From: Rotaria macrura
Taxonomy: Eukaryota > Rotifera > Eurotatoria > Philodinida > Philodinidae
DNA: 64,000 nucleotides
NCBI GenBank assembly: GCA_900239685.1
Contig: OENT01000316.1
Coordinates: 1 to 64,000, forward strand
Reading direction: 5' to 3'
The translations under genes and the position numbers were made by a program. Positions 10,439-22,378 of this stretch are shown here, one piece after another; position 1 is the first letter of the stretch, and each line of letters opens with the position of its first letter. Under the pieces are notes generated by a model. The model ran no database searches. It saw only the letters and a program-made list of their open reading frames with translations, and was not told the DNA's origin.

Positions 10439-13400
10439 CTATTCGTCTCTATTTCATGGTTTGATTAAATTAAGAGAAAGTAGTTGATTTGATTTTTCTT
10501 TAAGTAAGAAAAAGAAAAACTATAACACTTACGAGCTTTCATCAATTGGAGATGGCAACGTCGGTTGACGTGTCGAAGATAAAGCCAATGAGTATTTTCC
10601 TGTCTGATGTTTATTATCACAAGTTAGTCTGTCTGGTTTCGGTGGAATAGCAGGAGCTTTTTCACGAATTGTCGTTTCTACCAACTGTGATGCATTTTCT
10701 TCCTGCGACTGTGCATAATTGATTACTTTTAAGTATTGTTCCTTTTGTGAAGCATCATGGAAAAAAGCCTATAACAATTTAAGACATATTAGTTACTCAG
10801 AATGAATAGTAAGACATGTAACCGACATTCTCGTAACCAATATGATTAACATGAATCAAGCTGAAAAGAAAAATTTATTGATTATTTAAAAGAAAATGTC
10901 ATAGAACATACGTAGACTGAATCGGTGCTGATATTTCTGGTCGTAGTGGTTTCTTTTTCATTCTGTTAAGATTTAGAAAACCCGGATTTCTGTTTCCACT
11001 TACTTCTAGGACAAAGAATAGCATAAGAATATGAAAGTAATCAACAAAATTTACGATATCAGTATGAGTGTTAATGTGAAGTGTTTTGTTCATTACTAAA
11101 ACTCTAGATTGGTGACAAATCTCGAAATGGCATGTTCGAAGAAAATATTTATTTACTTTACAGATCTAACTTGACAAGAAAAAAAAAACTTGTTGAACCC
11201 TTCGAGAGTTTGAAGTACTTTTGACAAATCTAAATACCAAGCAACTCGTACAGTCCGTTCATAGATTGAAGTTCTTTTGTCTTTTTTTGAGTTAGGCTCA
11301 ACAATGAACTGTCACTTTTTGAATCGAGAGGAAATGTTTGGACAACAGAATCTTACTCTCTTGAAATTTAAAACGATCAAAGCTTTTTACACTAATAAAC
11401 CAACGGTCATTTGATCAGACAGCATAACTATTCGCGACGAAAAAGAACTCGACTAGTGAATGAAACAATTATTCATTATCGTAACTTATTCCATACCTTA
11501 TCTATCAGCATATTTAGTTTCACTATTGCTGTTATTCATTTTTAAAAAAAGCTTGAAACAAAGAGGTCAAAGATTTTTGTACCCTACTGTATATGTAACT
11601 TAGAATTTCGATGTTTTCATACTCAGTTATTGGAAAAGACGATATGAAAACGAACAAGAAAATACCATTCTCCAAGTCACTGTAAGTTACACCATCGATA
11701 TCTTATGATCTACTATTCTCTTCTAGTCTTTCTCTTTCTATAATCTAGAGCACGGTTATTTAGTAATAAAATGCTATATGTTTACAAATATCTGAGTATT
11801 TTGAGAATAGTTCCATGAGTAGAGTGACAATTAGAAGAAATCTTCTTTGAGATCTTACCTTCAAAAAATTCTTTCGCATATGGTAGCCGTTGGACTAAAA
11901 ATATTCTTACATCTCTTATAGGAGTCTTTCAGAGAATGAGAATAAGAAGAAGCTTCTTATTCTTTGTCAAAAAATGCTACTTTAGTTTTGGAACTCATCG
12001 AGAAGCATCATTTAGATTACGAACAGGAAATTCAGCAAAAATAAATTTGTGTCATACTAATCATATAAAACATTATTGATACGTGTGAGGAAGATTGATG
12101 CAATGTTTCACCATACGCACATCATTCATCATTTCCAACATTAATTATATAGAAAAGTGTTAACAGTTTGAGAAGCTACATGAACTGAAGATTTTGTCTC
12201 TCTATGAGTTATATGTCGTAGACATGGCTATACTTTTATTTGCATCACTGTCAAAAAAGATAATCAAAGGTATCTTACCTTTGGGTGATGGTGGATTGAC
12301 TTCAAAGGAGGATACCTATGTAGAAGAACGAAAACCTTGAAGTGTGATCTAAATTCTAGAGTAATTATGTTCTAACCCTTTCAGCCATGGAACTAAGACC
12401 AGTGTTAATGATACTCGAAGCGGTTGCAGTAGCTGCATCGATCTATAAATAAAAGAAGGATGGATAAATTTTACGAGAAAATTAATTCCAACAGAAATCA
12501 TGTGGATTACTTGAAGTTTGTTGACATATGGTTCCTCTTTTGTTTTCGTAATGCCAACGGCAGTCGTTGTGGAAGCACCTAGATTACAAATTAGATTTTC
12601 TTCTCTCAATGGCTGTGATATTTTCAGAGGAAATTTTATATATTGTCATATTTTCTCGAACATATTTCTCTAATACACAATCAAATCTTAATTATGAGAC
12701 TCAATTTCAAGGCGACTATCAACATCATCCTGCCTGAAGCTGCTTGAGCACTGGGTCCCATGCTGGATACCTAGAAGCATAGAAGATTCGATGGACATTT
12801 ATTTCATAGAATGGACTATCACTTGACCTTCGTGATTGAAGCCGTGAGTCCATTGTTTAAAATACTGGAAACGGCCGACATACTTGTATTAGTCTATGAA
12901 TAAAATCAGGTAGGTATGAGCAATGACGACCAGTGAACAACATTATTTAAACTACTCGAACTTTGCTGGCGTCTTCCGATAATTGTACATTTGTTACGTC
13001 TACAGGAGTTGATACTGAAGTACCTGTGATAGAAATCAATCGTTCGTTTTCTAAAGACTTTTTAAGATTGTTCGTTTTTCATTTTGAATCTCATTCGACG
13101 ATTGAATGACATGTCAAAAACAATGATGCATGTTACTGAATGTAGGTTTCAGTGTATGAGCGTCGATATTTTATTTTTTCATAGATTTAAAACTGAAGCG
13201 AATAACTACCGATGTCTTGGACTTCTTTTTTTATGGACTTTCTTTGAAAGAAAAGTTGTAAATTAAGGTCCCACTATTCACGGTATGACTATCGTGTTAG
13301 GTCTGAACATATAGTTTTGCTTAGCAGTGAATTACATCTACATTCATAGACTCATATTCCCTAAGATTAATACTTCTCTTGCCGTGTAACTTCATTCCGA

Positions 13401-14694
13401 GCTGAAAAATAAACGCCAAAGTAAAAATATTATTTTACAACAAAATATCTGTTGTTTTTAGAACGGTAGTCATATGAATAAGTTACCTTGTTTATGTACG
13501 AGCTTAACTTGCTTGAGAGCATCATCCACAGTTGTTTGTAATTCATCGATACCATCGACATTGTACTGAATTTTTACAGGTGGTTTTAGTTTTTTTAAAT
13601 CCAACGCAATTTTAGCGACGTTTTCATTCAATGTTTTCTTCATTTGTAATAGTCGTGCATGATTCTTGGTCACAACAATGTCGGTGAATTCTTTTTTATG
13701 TTGATCGAGCATCTGTTTCTTACAGCTCAATGCATTTTGATATTCTTCGAACAGCTTCTTATTCTTTCTTTCAATCTCGTCAATAGTTTGTTTTAGTACT
13801 CGTTCACTCTCATCAACTTTCATACGTATCGATGTAAATACTTCCATGACTCTATCCTTGCATATATTTCTATTCAAGCTAATAATTTGTTCCACATTTT
13901 CTAAAGCTTTCTCCAAAGGTAATTGTGCACTTTCCAATTTTTCTTTCAGCTATAAATTTCATACAAACATTCATTTTATAGTAACTAATTAGATACATAC
14001 ATTCTTATGAATACTCACCTCGTTCTCAACATCTTTTGCTATTAGACTAATGCCTATAATCTTATGAGCATGATGCATAGACAATTGACAATCAGAACAG
14101 AGTAATGTATCACAGGTGTTACACCAATATTTGAGATTTTCATCGGGATGGATCTTACATCGTATAGGTTCTGCTGGTTTTTGTGCAATGGGAATTCGTT
14201 GATGCATACTAAGAGCTGGTTGTGCATGAATAGTATTACTACAGTTTAGACAATAGCTACTTTCACATTTCTTGCACCAAAGTTGAGCTGCAGTCGAGCA
14301 ATTGTTGGAGCAATATACAACGGCTAAAATTAAAAAGGCAAGATATCAGTAATCAGTCGATTAAGTAGTTAAGTCAAATTTATTAGCTCAAATGAAAGTA
14401 TTCAAACGGCACGAATAAAATAAATTTCGATTGAAAAGAAAACTTTTATTTCTCTCAAATGTCATTATAATCTATAAGACGCAACAATTTTCTTGGTTCA
14501 TGCTATCTCACGCATCGTAGTCCCATGATTGTTAATGTATAAATATTCAAGTACAATATATTATGGATCCTCATCATCTTTATTTAAAATTCCATCGTAT
14601 GACACGTAACATTAGTGATTGACAATGAGCTGATGTCATCCTTGTTTTTCTTAGTTTGAAAACATGATTTCTTACCTGAATTTGTCGATGTCAT
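10439..14694 (-). CDS. B-box/coiled-coil (TRIM-like) protein with repeated exon cassette and 3' CRIB-like exons
   Basis: Minus-strand exons: 14694-14676 (ATG), 14323-14019, 13949-13487, 13023-12956, 12893-12828, 12770-12734, 12578-12511, 12442-12377, 12315-12279 and 11894-11859. All phases match, giving about 388 aa up to there. Exon 2 encodes two zinc-finger boxes: a Cys-rich CSNNC...CKKC...CLNC, then a clear B-box CKIHPDENLKYWC..C....CSDCQLSMHHAHK. Exon 3 is a long coiled coil. No RING is present. Exons 4-6 (68, 66, 37 nt) and 7-9 (68, 66, 37 nt) are a duplicated cassette. One intron (after 12734) would be GC-AG. Further left, exons 10962-10912, 10860-10827, 10768-10533 and 10448-10439 join in frame. 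They encode a CRIB-like motif (EISAPIQSTLIHVNHIGY) and a Pro-rich tail ending SPIDESSDE. The link between 11859 and 10962 is unresolved, so the 3' part could be a separate gene. Likely a cytosolic adaptor. Confidence 0.65.
10827..10962 (-). other. CRIB-like Rho/Cdc42-binding motif split by an intron
   Basis: Exons 10962-10912 and 10860-10827 join in phase 2 to read EISAPIQSTLIHVNHIGY. This fits the CRIB consensus I-S-x-P-x(2,4)-F-x-H-x2-H-V-G with conservative changes (Leu for Phe, Ile for Val). Established knowledge: CRIB motifs bind GTP-loaded Cdc42/Rac. Whether this exon pair belongs to the B-box gene is inferred from strand and proximity only. Confidence 0.55.
12279..13023 (-). repeat. 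tandem duplication of a three-exon coding cassette
   Basis: Two consecutive sets of exons have identical sizes: 68+66+37 nt at 13023-12956, 12893-12828 and 12770-12734, then again at 12578-12511, 12442-12377 and 12315-12279. Their peptides are alignable: GTSVSTPVD.../GASTTTAVG..., then VSSILNNGLT.../ASSIINTGLS..., then VSSMGPSAQA/VSSFEVNPPS. Phases are 1-0-0-1 in both. Each cassette adds 57 residues. Confidence 0.8.
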
Positions 14695-15904
14695 GTTAAG
14701 GAATCAACAATGATACCTGTGATGCGTGCTTTTTATCTAAAACTGAACGAAAGATGATACTTCAAATTTAGTCAAATGTATATTTAAGTATGAATCTTCT
14801 TTTGACTCTTATACTAAAACAATGAAATACATACACATAGATTTCCTTACTGTTCGAAGATTTTAGCTTCGCTGAAATTAATTGATGTGCATCCAGAAAA
14901 CTTTTTCATGTGATCTCATATAATGTGACATTACACTTGATTCTCTATGTGTTTACGTGTCGAACCCAATGCATAGAGTATAAGAAAAGAAAAGAAACAA
15001 CTAAAACATAGCCTTTGAACGCAATCAAAAACAGAACTCATGAACACACTTCGTCAACTCGATCATAGATGGCAGTACTATATCTATCTGAACTTCTTGT
15101 GATGATCATACATGACGTTCAAAATGATTCTATTTTTCAATTTTCTTCACAATTTACTCACTTGGATTAAACAACAACTGTAGACAGCACCCTCTGAATA
15201 ATTTCAATGATGTTTTGTTGTTGATGAAAGGTTTTTGCGTCTTATGCCTTGCGCTTGTTTTGTTGTGTTTTTTTTAGAATAATTCGTTTTTTCTGCAGCA
15301 TGGCAATATTTATGCTCCATTTCTGCTTGTGTACTTTTTTTCTCGTTCTTGCTTTAGTCGTTTAAGTGACATGCTCTACTGAGAAGTAATGTGCACATTG
15401 AGATGGAAAAGCATTTATTGGAAGAGAAGGCGACGAATAGTGGCAATCAAGTAATAGGAAGAAAAAAAGAAATGAATGAATGTCAATATGTATTGATCAA
15501 AATCGATTTGATTGAGATTATACACTTCTGTCAATACTCCAAAAACAAAGGTTGCTACGTATGATCGTATCATTTATCTTCATGACTATGCATGGCACTT
15601 TTCACATCGGTTACGCCAATCGTGTAATGTGAGTGTGGTACAGAAGAAGTCGTGTTCGGTGAGCTAAGTTGTCCATTCAGGCGATTACACTCTAATGTAA
15701 TAAGATTGAAGATCAAACAATAAATAGAAAATATCATAAAAATGCGATGATGAATTTTATGAGGAATTATAATTCAAGTTGGATGGATGATAGATATAAT
15801 TAATTGAAAGATTTCTAGTCCGAAAAATTAACATGAAAGTTTAACTGTACTACGTTTTAAAGTAAGTTTTATCCATGAACACAGGCAGTTAGAAACGTTT
15901 TTGT
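14695..15904. other. intergenic, no gene seen
   Basis: Divergent-looking spacer between the B-box gene start and the 3' end of the hydrolase gene. Simple A-rich and T-rich tracts only; no supported open frame. Confidence 0.55.
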
Positions 15905-17227
15905 TCAACTCGACAGTACGTTGTGCAACAACATCGATTCATAAACCAGTGTCATTATTTTACCATATTTTCCTGTCTCATATTTTTCACCGTCAAAAGT
16001 TCCATTGATACAGGGTGTATGTCGTTTATTAGTTAATAACGTAATGGCCATCGCGTATTTTGGATCCATGATAGAACATGTTCCTGTCCATCCTGTGTGG
16101 CCGTATGCTTCCTCGGATGCATGTAGACCGAACCATGGCAGAGATTTGTTACGATTTAGACGCCATCCTAATCCATATGTTGGATCATATGCATAAGGCG
16201 TTAGAAATAGATCTTGCACTTGTTGACTCCAAAATTTAATATTTCCATAGGTACCATTATCTAACATGATTTGACTAAGAATTGACACGTCATGTAAATT
16301 TGAAAATAAGCCAGCATGTCCCGATGAACCATTCATTGAATAAAATGATTTTTCGTCATGAACTTCACCTCGTAATACATGTGTACGTATGTTAGGAAAG
16401 TTGATTGTACGGTTACGTGTATTTCCGTTTAATTCAGTTGCCGCAAAATCTGATCGACGATAGTTTGCATTCTTGAGAGGATTGAACAATGTATGTTTTA
16501 GACTTAATGGTTGATAAATATGCCTAGTTACATATTGATCAATAGACATACCACTTATCTGTTCCACAACTAGACCTAACAACATATAATCAATATCAGA
16601 ATAGACAGGTAATTGATCACCACCTCTCGATCGTTGAAATCCTAGTTTTGTTTCGACAATTGTTTCAGTATGATGTTTATCTTGAGAAAACAAATCCGAC
16701 GAAACTCTGGCTGGATCATAGAACTCAACACTTGGAGCGTATCCAGCTGTGTGTGTCAATAAATCTTTTATTAACCTTGTCTCACGACATTCATTTTTAG
16801 GATTACATCCACAATATTGTGGTATGTATTTTTGAACTGGATCATCAACGTTCAATACTCCTTGATTCACCAAATACATCAGTGCATAATTCGTTGCATA
16901 CATTTTAGTTAATGATGCTAAATCAAACATAGTATCTAATGTTAATAGTTCTGGTTGCTCTATTATTGTTGCATTTTCGTCATACTTTAATTTATAACCG
17001 TAGACGGTTCGCTTTATTATTTTACCATGTCGAGTTACGATGAGGGCAGCACCAGGAAAACCTTGTTGAATTTCTTTTTCAATAAATCTATCGATCAAGT
17101 CGTCGTTCAAAATAACAGTATCGGGATCAGTCAATGTCATTGAAGATAATGAAATATTAGTGATTGAAAATAATATAATATAAGTAGTCAAGGAAAATGA
17201 AATATATCTGTAGAAGTTATGATGCAT
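15905..17227 (-). CDS. yfeW-like: YfeW/PBP4B-like serine hydrolase (beta-lactamase family fold), secreted
   Basis: Intronless 440-aa protein with an N-terminal hydrophobic signal (about residues 8-29). Serine beta-lactamase/penicillin-binding fold: the nucleophile motif SLTK is at 105-108, the second motif YSD (in place of YxN) at 209-211, and the third HTG at 377-379. It contains blocks I associate with enterobacterial YfeW (PBP4B): ATELNGNTR at 263-271, FPNIRT at 277-282, GEVHDEK, GHAGLFSN and YGHTGWTG. The length matches that subfamily (about 430 aa). In bacteria these enzymes act on D-Ala-containing peptidoglycan or related substrates. In a bacterivorous rotifer a secreted form could act on food bacteria, but that is speculation. 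No introns, a full set of catalytic residues and eukaryote-like AT-rich codons suggest an old, domesticated horizontal transfer (inference). Start is the only ATG before the signal peptide. Confidence 0.9.
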   Translation of the reverse strand: MHHNFYRYISFSLTTYIILFSITNISLSSMTLTDPDTVILNDDLIDRFIEKEIQQGFPGAALIVTRHGKIIKRTVYGYKLKYDENATIIEQPELLTLDTMFDLASLTKMYATNYALMYLVNQGVLNVDDPVQKYIPQYCGCNPKNECRETRLIKDLLTHTAGYAPSVEFYDPARVSSDLFSQDKHHTETIVETKLGFQRSRGGDQLPVYSDIDYMLLGLVVEQISGMSIDQYVTRHIYQPLSLKHTLFNPLKNANYRRSDFAATELNGNTRNRTINFPNIRTHVLRGEVHDEKSFYSMNGSSGHAGLFSNLHDVSILSQIMLDNGTYGNIKFWSQQVQDLFLTPYAYDPTYGLGWRLNRNKSLPWFGLHASEEAYGHTGWTGTCSIMDPKYAMAITLLTNKRHTPCINGTFDGEKYETGKYGKIMTLVYESMLLHNVLSS

Positions 17228-19358
17228 TTTATTATCTTTTTATCCGTCTGCTAGTAAAAAGATGTGTAAAAAGAATTTCGAAGTCTCATGCCTTTTTCGT
17301 TCTTCAAGTAGGAGGATATAAATGGGCTGGTGTATCATTTGGTAAGTGATAGTATTTTTTTATCTCTCAGTCTTGATGTTTATTGAAGGATAAAGCTAAT
17401 ACAAAGCAAAACCTATAGTAATACACATACACCTTTCAAATATCACTTTGAATGAAAGATGTCAGCACGCATTCAGTCACGTGTATAATACAGAAAACAA
17501 TACAAAGTCTTAACATTTGCTATTGTTTGGTTTAGGTTTTTGATTAGATTAGAATTTGAATCGAGTTTGAACTAGGCTTTGGTTTTAAATGATTTGAATC
17601 TTAAATTGTATGCCTAGATGAGATGACACCTTCAATCATCTATTTTACTAGACATGTGGCATCAACAAAAAAATAAGCTGACTTAAGAATTTGAGAACAA
17701 CTCTTTGATATATAGATTTGGATTCGATTCAGGATAAAAGCAGTTTTATGAAATAAAGCTATGCGTGTTAATCTAGACAAGAAAATAGAACATGTATTTA
17801 TATATATATATATGCATCGACATCAACCTTCTCTATGCATTTTTTTACACGATATGCCACCCTAAATTTTTATCAAAGTACATCTATTTTGTTTAAATCA
17901 TACTGGATATTGATTTTGCATCGTCCTATTTAAAAACTTTCTTCTTTTTCTATGCTCGATAACATGTAGTCTACATTTCAGAACTATCTTTCGTTGAAAC
18001 TAGACAACGGAGTAACTAATCTTGAAAGTTTTTCATCTTGCAATAATGAAAATAAAATAGAAACATGAGCAAACGTATTTTGTCATGCAAGATCTATTCA
18101 TCTTATCAGATCGAAAGAACTTGCTTGTGCATATCACTTTTACGTTGAATTTTCTAGAGAGTACACCAAGTAAAAGATGAATTAGAAGATCTTAGAGAGA
18201 AATGATTATATAGAGTACGCCACTATCTTACATAATCAAGTATGAAAATAAAGATGTTGACTGTTATCGTATGGATCTTCTCATCAACAATAATTGAATG
18301 CAAAGATTTATTTCACGAAAGTTTTTCTGCTGTGACGAAAAACAATTAGGATTGAAGAGATTTCATATTGATTTGTACTCAAGAACAAAATGCAAACTTT
18401 TCGTCTTTGTAACGCGATTATTTACTCATTCTATTGGTTTTATTCTTCACGTTAATCATGCATTTATTTGCGTATCGATCGTAGACATTAAAGTATAATA
18501 CGAAGAATTAGCATTTATGGGTTGTTCTTCTTTCATGCTTTCAATACCACATGCTTGCGGATATGTATTCACATCGATTGAAGATATTAATGTTAATTAT
18601 GATATTAGATTTCTATTTAGCCTAATTCATATTTTTTTTTGTCTGAAAGCAAAATTATTTTTTTATAAAATCACGCTTGTTTAGAGAAGGATTTCTCTTC
18701 ACCAACACATAAATATCAATCTGATATTGTTGCCATTATAATAAATTTGTGCGTGTATATTCTTGTAGTCATCAAACATAAAAATTGTTGAGAAGAAGCA
18801 AATAATCATAATATTATCTATTTCCATTCTGTCTTTGAACTTTAATAAGAATATTCTTAATTTCTGTATCATTAAAAAGAAATAAAATATTGGATGTGTA
18901 CCAGGTAACAAATCTCTAGATGTACTTAGACTTGACCTTAGTGAAATCATAAGTACTACTACTAACATGATGAGACATGTTCGGGCGATTCTAATTTATT
19001 ACAATAATTAAAGTATACGACTACAAATTTCTATCAAACAAAGATAACAGTAATCAGATGGCGAGAAAATAAGTATTCTCTAATTTTGTACTTATGATAT
19101 TATCAATAATAATAGAGGAAGTCAATGAGTTCTAGTTGCAGAACAATAAGACACAAGTATCCTCATAAAATAAAATATTGTGTGTTAATTTGCTGAAAGA
19201 AAAAGAAAAAGAAAAAGAAAAAGAAAAACACAAATAACTAATTTACGATGTTGCATTTTTTTATGAGTTGTTTTTTTTTAGGAATTGTTAATTTTTCCTA
19301 ATCATTGGATTTTCTTTCTTATGCACATTTATATCTGATGAGAATATCACACACGATC
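17228..19358. other. intergenic with simple repeats
   Basis: No supported gene. Holds a (TA)n run near 17798-17813 and a (GAAAAA)n tract of about five units at 19199-19229. The minus-strand frame 18699-18968 has no motif or splice support. Confidence 0.55.
19199..19229 (+). repeat. (GAAAAA)n simple repeat
   Basis: About five consecutive hexamer units AGAAAA/GAAAAA, about 120 nt 3' of the stop of the minus-strand gene at 19359-21050. Confidence 0.85.
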
Positions 19359-21050
19359 TTAACGGATGATACGTTTCATATAGGAATTACTTATGAGCCA
19401 CTGTGATAATTGACGGCTATTGAATGGAAGTATATCTTCAGCGGTCGACGCCCTAGATAGAACATGAGGATCAATAATCGAACTCAGGTGATCAATTGGC
19501 AAGAGTAATGTTTGATCAGCAAAATGAAGTTTTATCACTTTTGAACGTTTATCCCATGTTACGAGATTATGACGACACATGTAATCAATAGTATTGTGAT
19601 AGTGTGCTAGTGAATCTCGTGGCGATTCTTCACTGAGACGATTTCGCAATCGAACTGCAGCATTACTTGTTGTTGTTGCCGAAGTTTTTGACCGAGACAT
19701 TGATTGATTTGATGAATGCATAGTATTATCTGTGTTTTGCAATGCAACTGTTGACGATTGAATTATCGAAGATGGAATTCGTATGAATTGATTGTTATAG
19801 TACAATAATAAATTATTGGATTCGTCTTCTATTATTTGTCCATGTTTGACTAGAATTTCAATCACATCTACTCGTCGAAATTGTTGCTGTTGGATCCATT
19901 TGCTATGTTCGTGTGTAAAGTAGAGTTGATGACCATCATTAGCATTTTCCAAAAGAAACAAATCTTTGATATTGTCATATTTGACACCATCGTGTTTGAT
20001 GATGAAATCTACATAACGATAAATAAGATCGTTCTTCTGTGTTTGTAAAATGCTCGTCGTTTTGAAACTTTGTGACGCAGTCGAATTCAACATTTTTGTA
20101 CTTGCACGAGGAGCTTTCAGAGAGTAGACATTACCCATAAACATGAACGTATCATGATCGATAGTGCCTCCATTGGCTAATAATGCATGAATGATATAGT
20201 TTCTATCAAACTTGTGTGCTAATACTTGATCATACCATCTGGATGGCACGATGAGACGTTTAGTAGTTTGATCTAAAAATTCTACTTCGATACGTTTGTT
20301 TTTTTCATCGATATGAACATGATGAATATGATAAGAGAGCATCTGATGTTGAGCGATGCGTTCTGGTGTATTAACTTGTCCATCTAATAAAATATCAGGT
20401 TCAATGTAACGATACGCATACGTTCTTGTATCAATATCGTACCGAACATGACCATTTTGAAAAAGATAAGTGGCTACAGCATGTGTGTCTTCGGTTGGTG
20501 CCATATGTTCCCATGGGATGCACAGTAAATACATGCCATCACCATCAAACAAATTGACATGGGTTTCACGAGATTTTCTATCAACTTTAACGGTATGCAC
20601 AATCGACTTGAGCCATGCTAATTCATTCTTATCCCGTGTGATGGTCTGAACATTGAATGCCAATTGTCCCGATGATTCGTTGACATATTTACATTCTAGT
20701 AAAATTCGAGCAAGATCACGCATCGTAATAACTTTGTTTACGTGATTTCCATCGGCATCATCTACTTTAGCTTTCATATAAGCATCGATATCATCATGAT
20801 TGACAAAAATCTGTTGTGCCGGATTGTGATTGCCACCAGCCATGATTACAATATCATTTTGTTCGGTGATAGCAATTAAATTTTGTTCGTTCAATTGATC
20901 GAGCCATTGTGCAATAAGATTGACAAGATTCTTGTCGATTACTACACTTATTCTAGGTTTTACAGGTGACTTCTGGCCATTGGATATATGTCGATCTTCT
21001 TCTTTACTTGATTGAAGGAATTTCTTCTTGAAATTTTTCAATTTCAACAT
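19359..21050 (-). CDS. unrecognised 563-aa protein with repeated beta-rich units
   Basis: Intronless open frame from a good ATG (21050) to TAA. No signal peptide or membrane span. A basic N-terminus (LKLKNFKKKFLQSSKEEDRH) precedes at least three, perhaps five, weakly similar units of 80-100 residues. Each unit reads roughly as a helix, then a hydrophobic strand pair with a turn, then L.(I/V)P, then a helix ending in an N.G.(I/V) turn. Compare NKRIEVEFLDQTTKRLIVPS...HALLANGGTIDHD with SKVIKLHFADQTLLLPIDH and DGDGMYLLCIPWEHM...FQNGHVRYD. A Ser/Thr-rich linker (TSATTTSNAAVR) lies near residue 455. I do not recognise the family. Codon use is like that of its neighbours. It could be a bdelloid-specific scaffold; there is no evidence for catalysis. 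Confidence 0.8.
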   Translation of the reverse strand: MLKLKNFKKKFLQSSKEEDRHISNGQKSPVKPRISVVIDKNLVNLIAQWLDQLNEQNLIAITEQNDIVIMAGGNHNPAQQIFVNHDDIDAYMKAKVDDADGNHVNKVITMRDLARILLECKYVNESSGQLAFNVQTITRDKNELAWLKSIVHTVKVDRKSRETHVNLFDGDGMYLLCIPWEHMAPTEDTHAVATYLFQNGHVRYDIDTRTYAYRYIEPDILLDGQVNTPERIAQHQMLSYHIHHVHIDEKNKRIEVEFLDQTTKRLIVPSRWYDQVLAHKFDRNYIIHALLANGGTIDHDTFMFMGNVYSLKAPRASTKMLNSTASQSFKTTSILQTQKNDLIYRYVDFIIKHDGVKYDNIKDLFLLENANDGHQLYFTHEHSKWIQQQQFRRVDVIEILVKHGQIIEDESNNLLLYYNNQFIRIPSSIIQSSTVALQNTDNTMHSSNQSMSRSKTSATTTSNAAVRLRNRLSEESPRDSLAHYHNTIDYMCRHNLVTWDKRSKVIKLHFADQTLLLPIDHLSSIIDPHVLSRASTAEDILPFNSRQLSQWLISNSYMKRIIR

Positions 21051-22378
21051 TTGACCAGGGAAAAATGACTATTGAGACTTGTTGATAATCAACTATTTTG
21101 TAGGAATAATAAAAAAGTTCGTATATAGTCACGTCAATAATATGAACAACGATTTAATATTTAAGCTAAGCTTTTCGACTTGACACAGAACACTTCGAGA
21201 TTATTTTCATTGCTTTAGCTGCTCGTTATTCCAACTTATTTTCATAAGATGAAGACACATCATGCACTGACATGTGCATGAGAAACGACGACCTTCAATA
21301 AATATAAGCGTGCTACCATCGATTCTGCCGTTTCAGTGGACGAGTGTGCAATAACGAGGCGATACTTTCAAGGTGCACTATTTATTTGTCGTTCTGCTTT
21401 TGATTGTTTTATTGACAGTGCAAGCTAAATAAAACGAGAAAAAGAAATCATTTTTTCCTCTTTCTTCACTCGAATAACTGTTTACCATTGTGGTTGATAA
21501 TTGAATGTCTTTTTTTCCTTCCATTATTTGCCTCTCTTTAATAAACAAACGAAAACAACGAGAATACGATTTCATTTCAACTATTAGTAATCGGTATAAA
21601 ATTTTCAGATATCTTATTTATGTCTTCGCAACACTTCAATCTGATTGATGATTTTTTGGTTAAAATTCTGAAAATAATTCTAATTGAAACAAATACAGTT
21701 AAAAAATACTTGGCTTTATGTTGTGACTATAGGTTTATATCTTTCGTTTCCATATATGTACTATGAATATGGAAAATAGTTGAATCTAGCGTAAAAATAA
21801 ATTCTTTTCAAGAGTTTTTAAAACGCATAGGAACACAAATGGACTCACGTCTCACAAGCAATCTTCTAATTGAACGAAATCTTCTGTTTTCTTCTCATCC
21901 ACCGAATCTTGAAGATGACGGAGTAGACATCTAATGTACTAATGTGCAAACTACACTCTGATCGTATCTATAGGTGATCCATGAATTTGACATCTCTAAT
22001 ACTATCAGTAGTAGAGATGAAAATTGTGCAATAGTTATAGATCATTCTATCAACATGGACAACACATCTAATGATGTAATTGGGTGTACAAAAAATAGAT
22101 TATCTAAAACGATTGTTGAGCAGTGTTAATGAATGGATCCTAAGATCCTGTTTTTTTTATTCTGATAGAAGAACATTTTGATTCATCATTTAATTGAAAT
22201 CAAATATAAGATTTAGCACACGTATAAATGAATGAAAATTATATTTTCCTATTCAGAACTATCGGAAACATAATATTACAAATACATGTAAAGATTAAAT
22301 TCTCTCTACTTATATATTTTAATAAATAATGCTGAATGATTGCGAGAAAAATGGGCAAACACGATATCATTTAGTTTT
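21051..22378. other. intergenic, no gene seen
   Basis: Spacer between two minus-strand genes. The open frame at 21378-21575 is Lys/Ser-rich and lacks motifs. No inverted repeats noticed. Confidence 0.55.
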
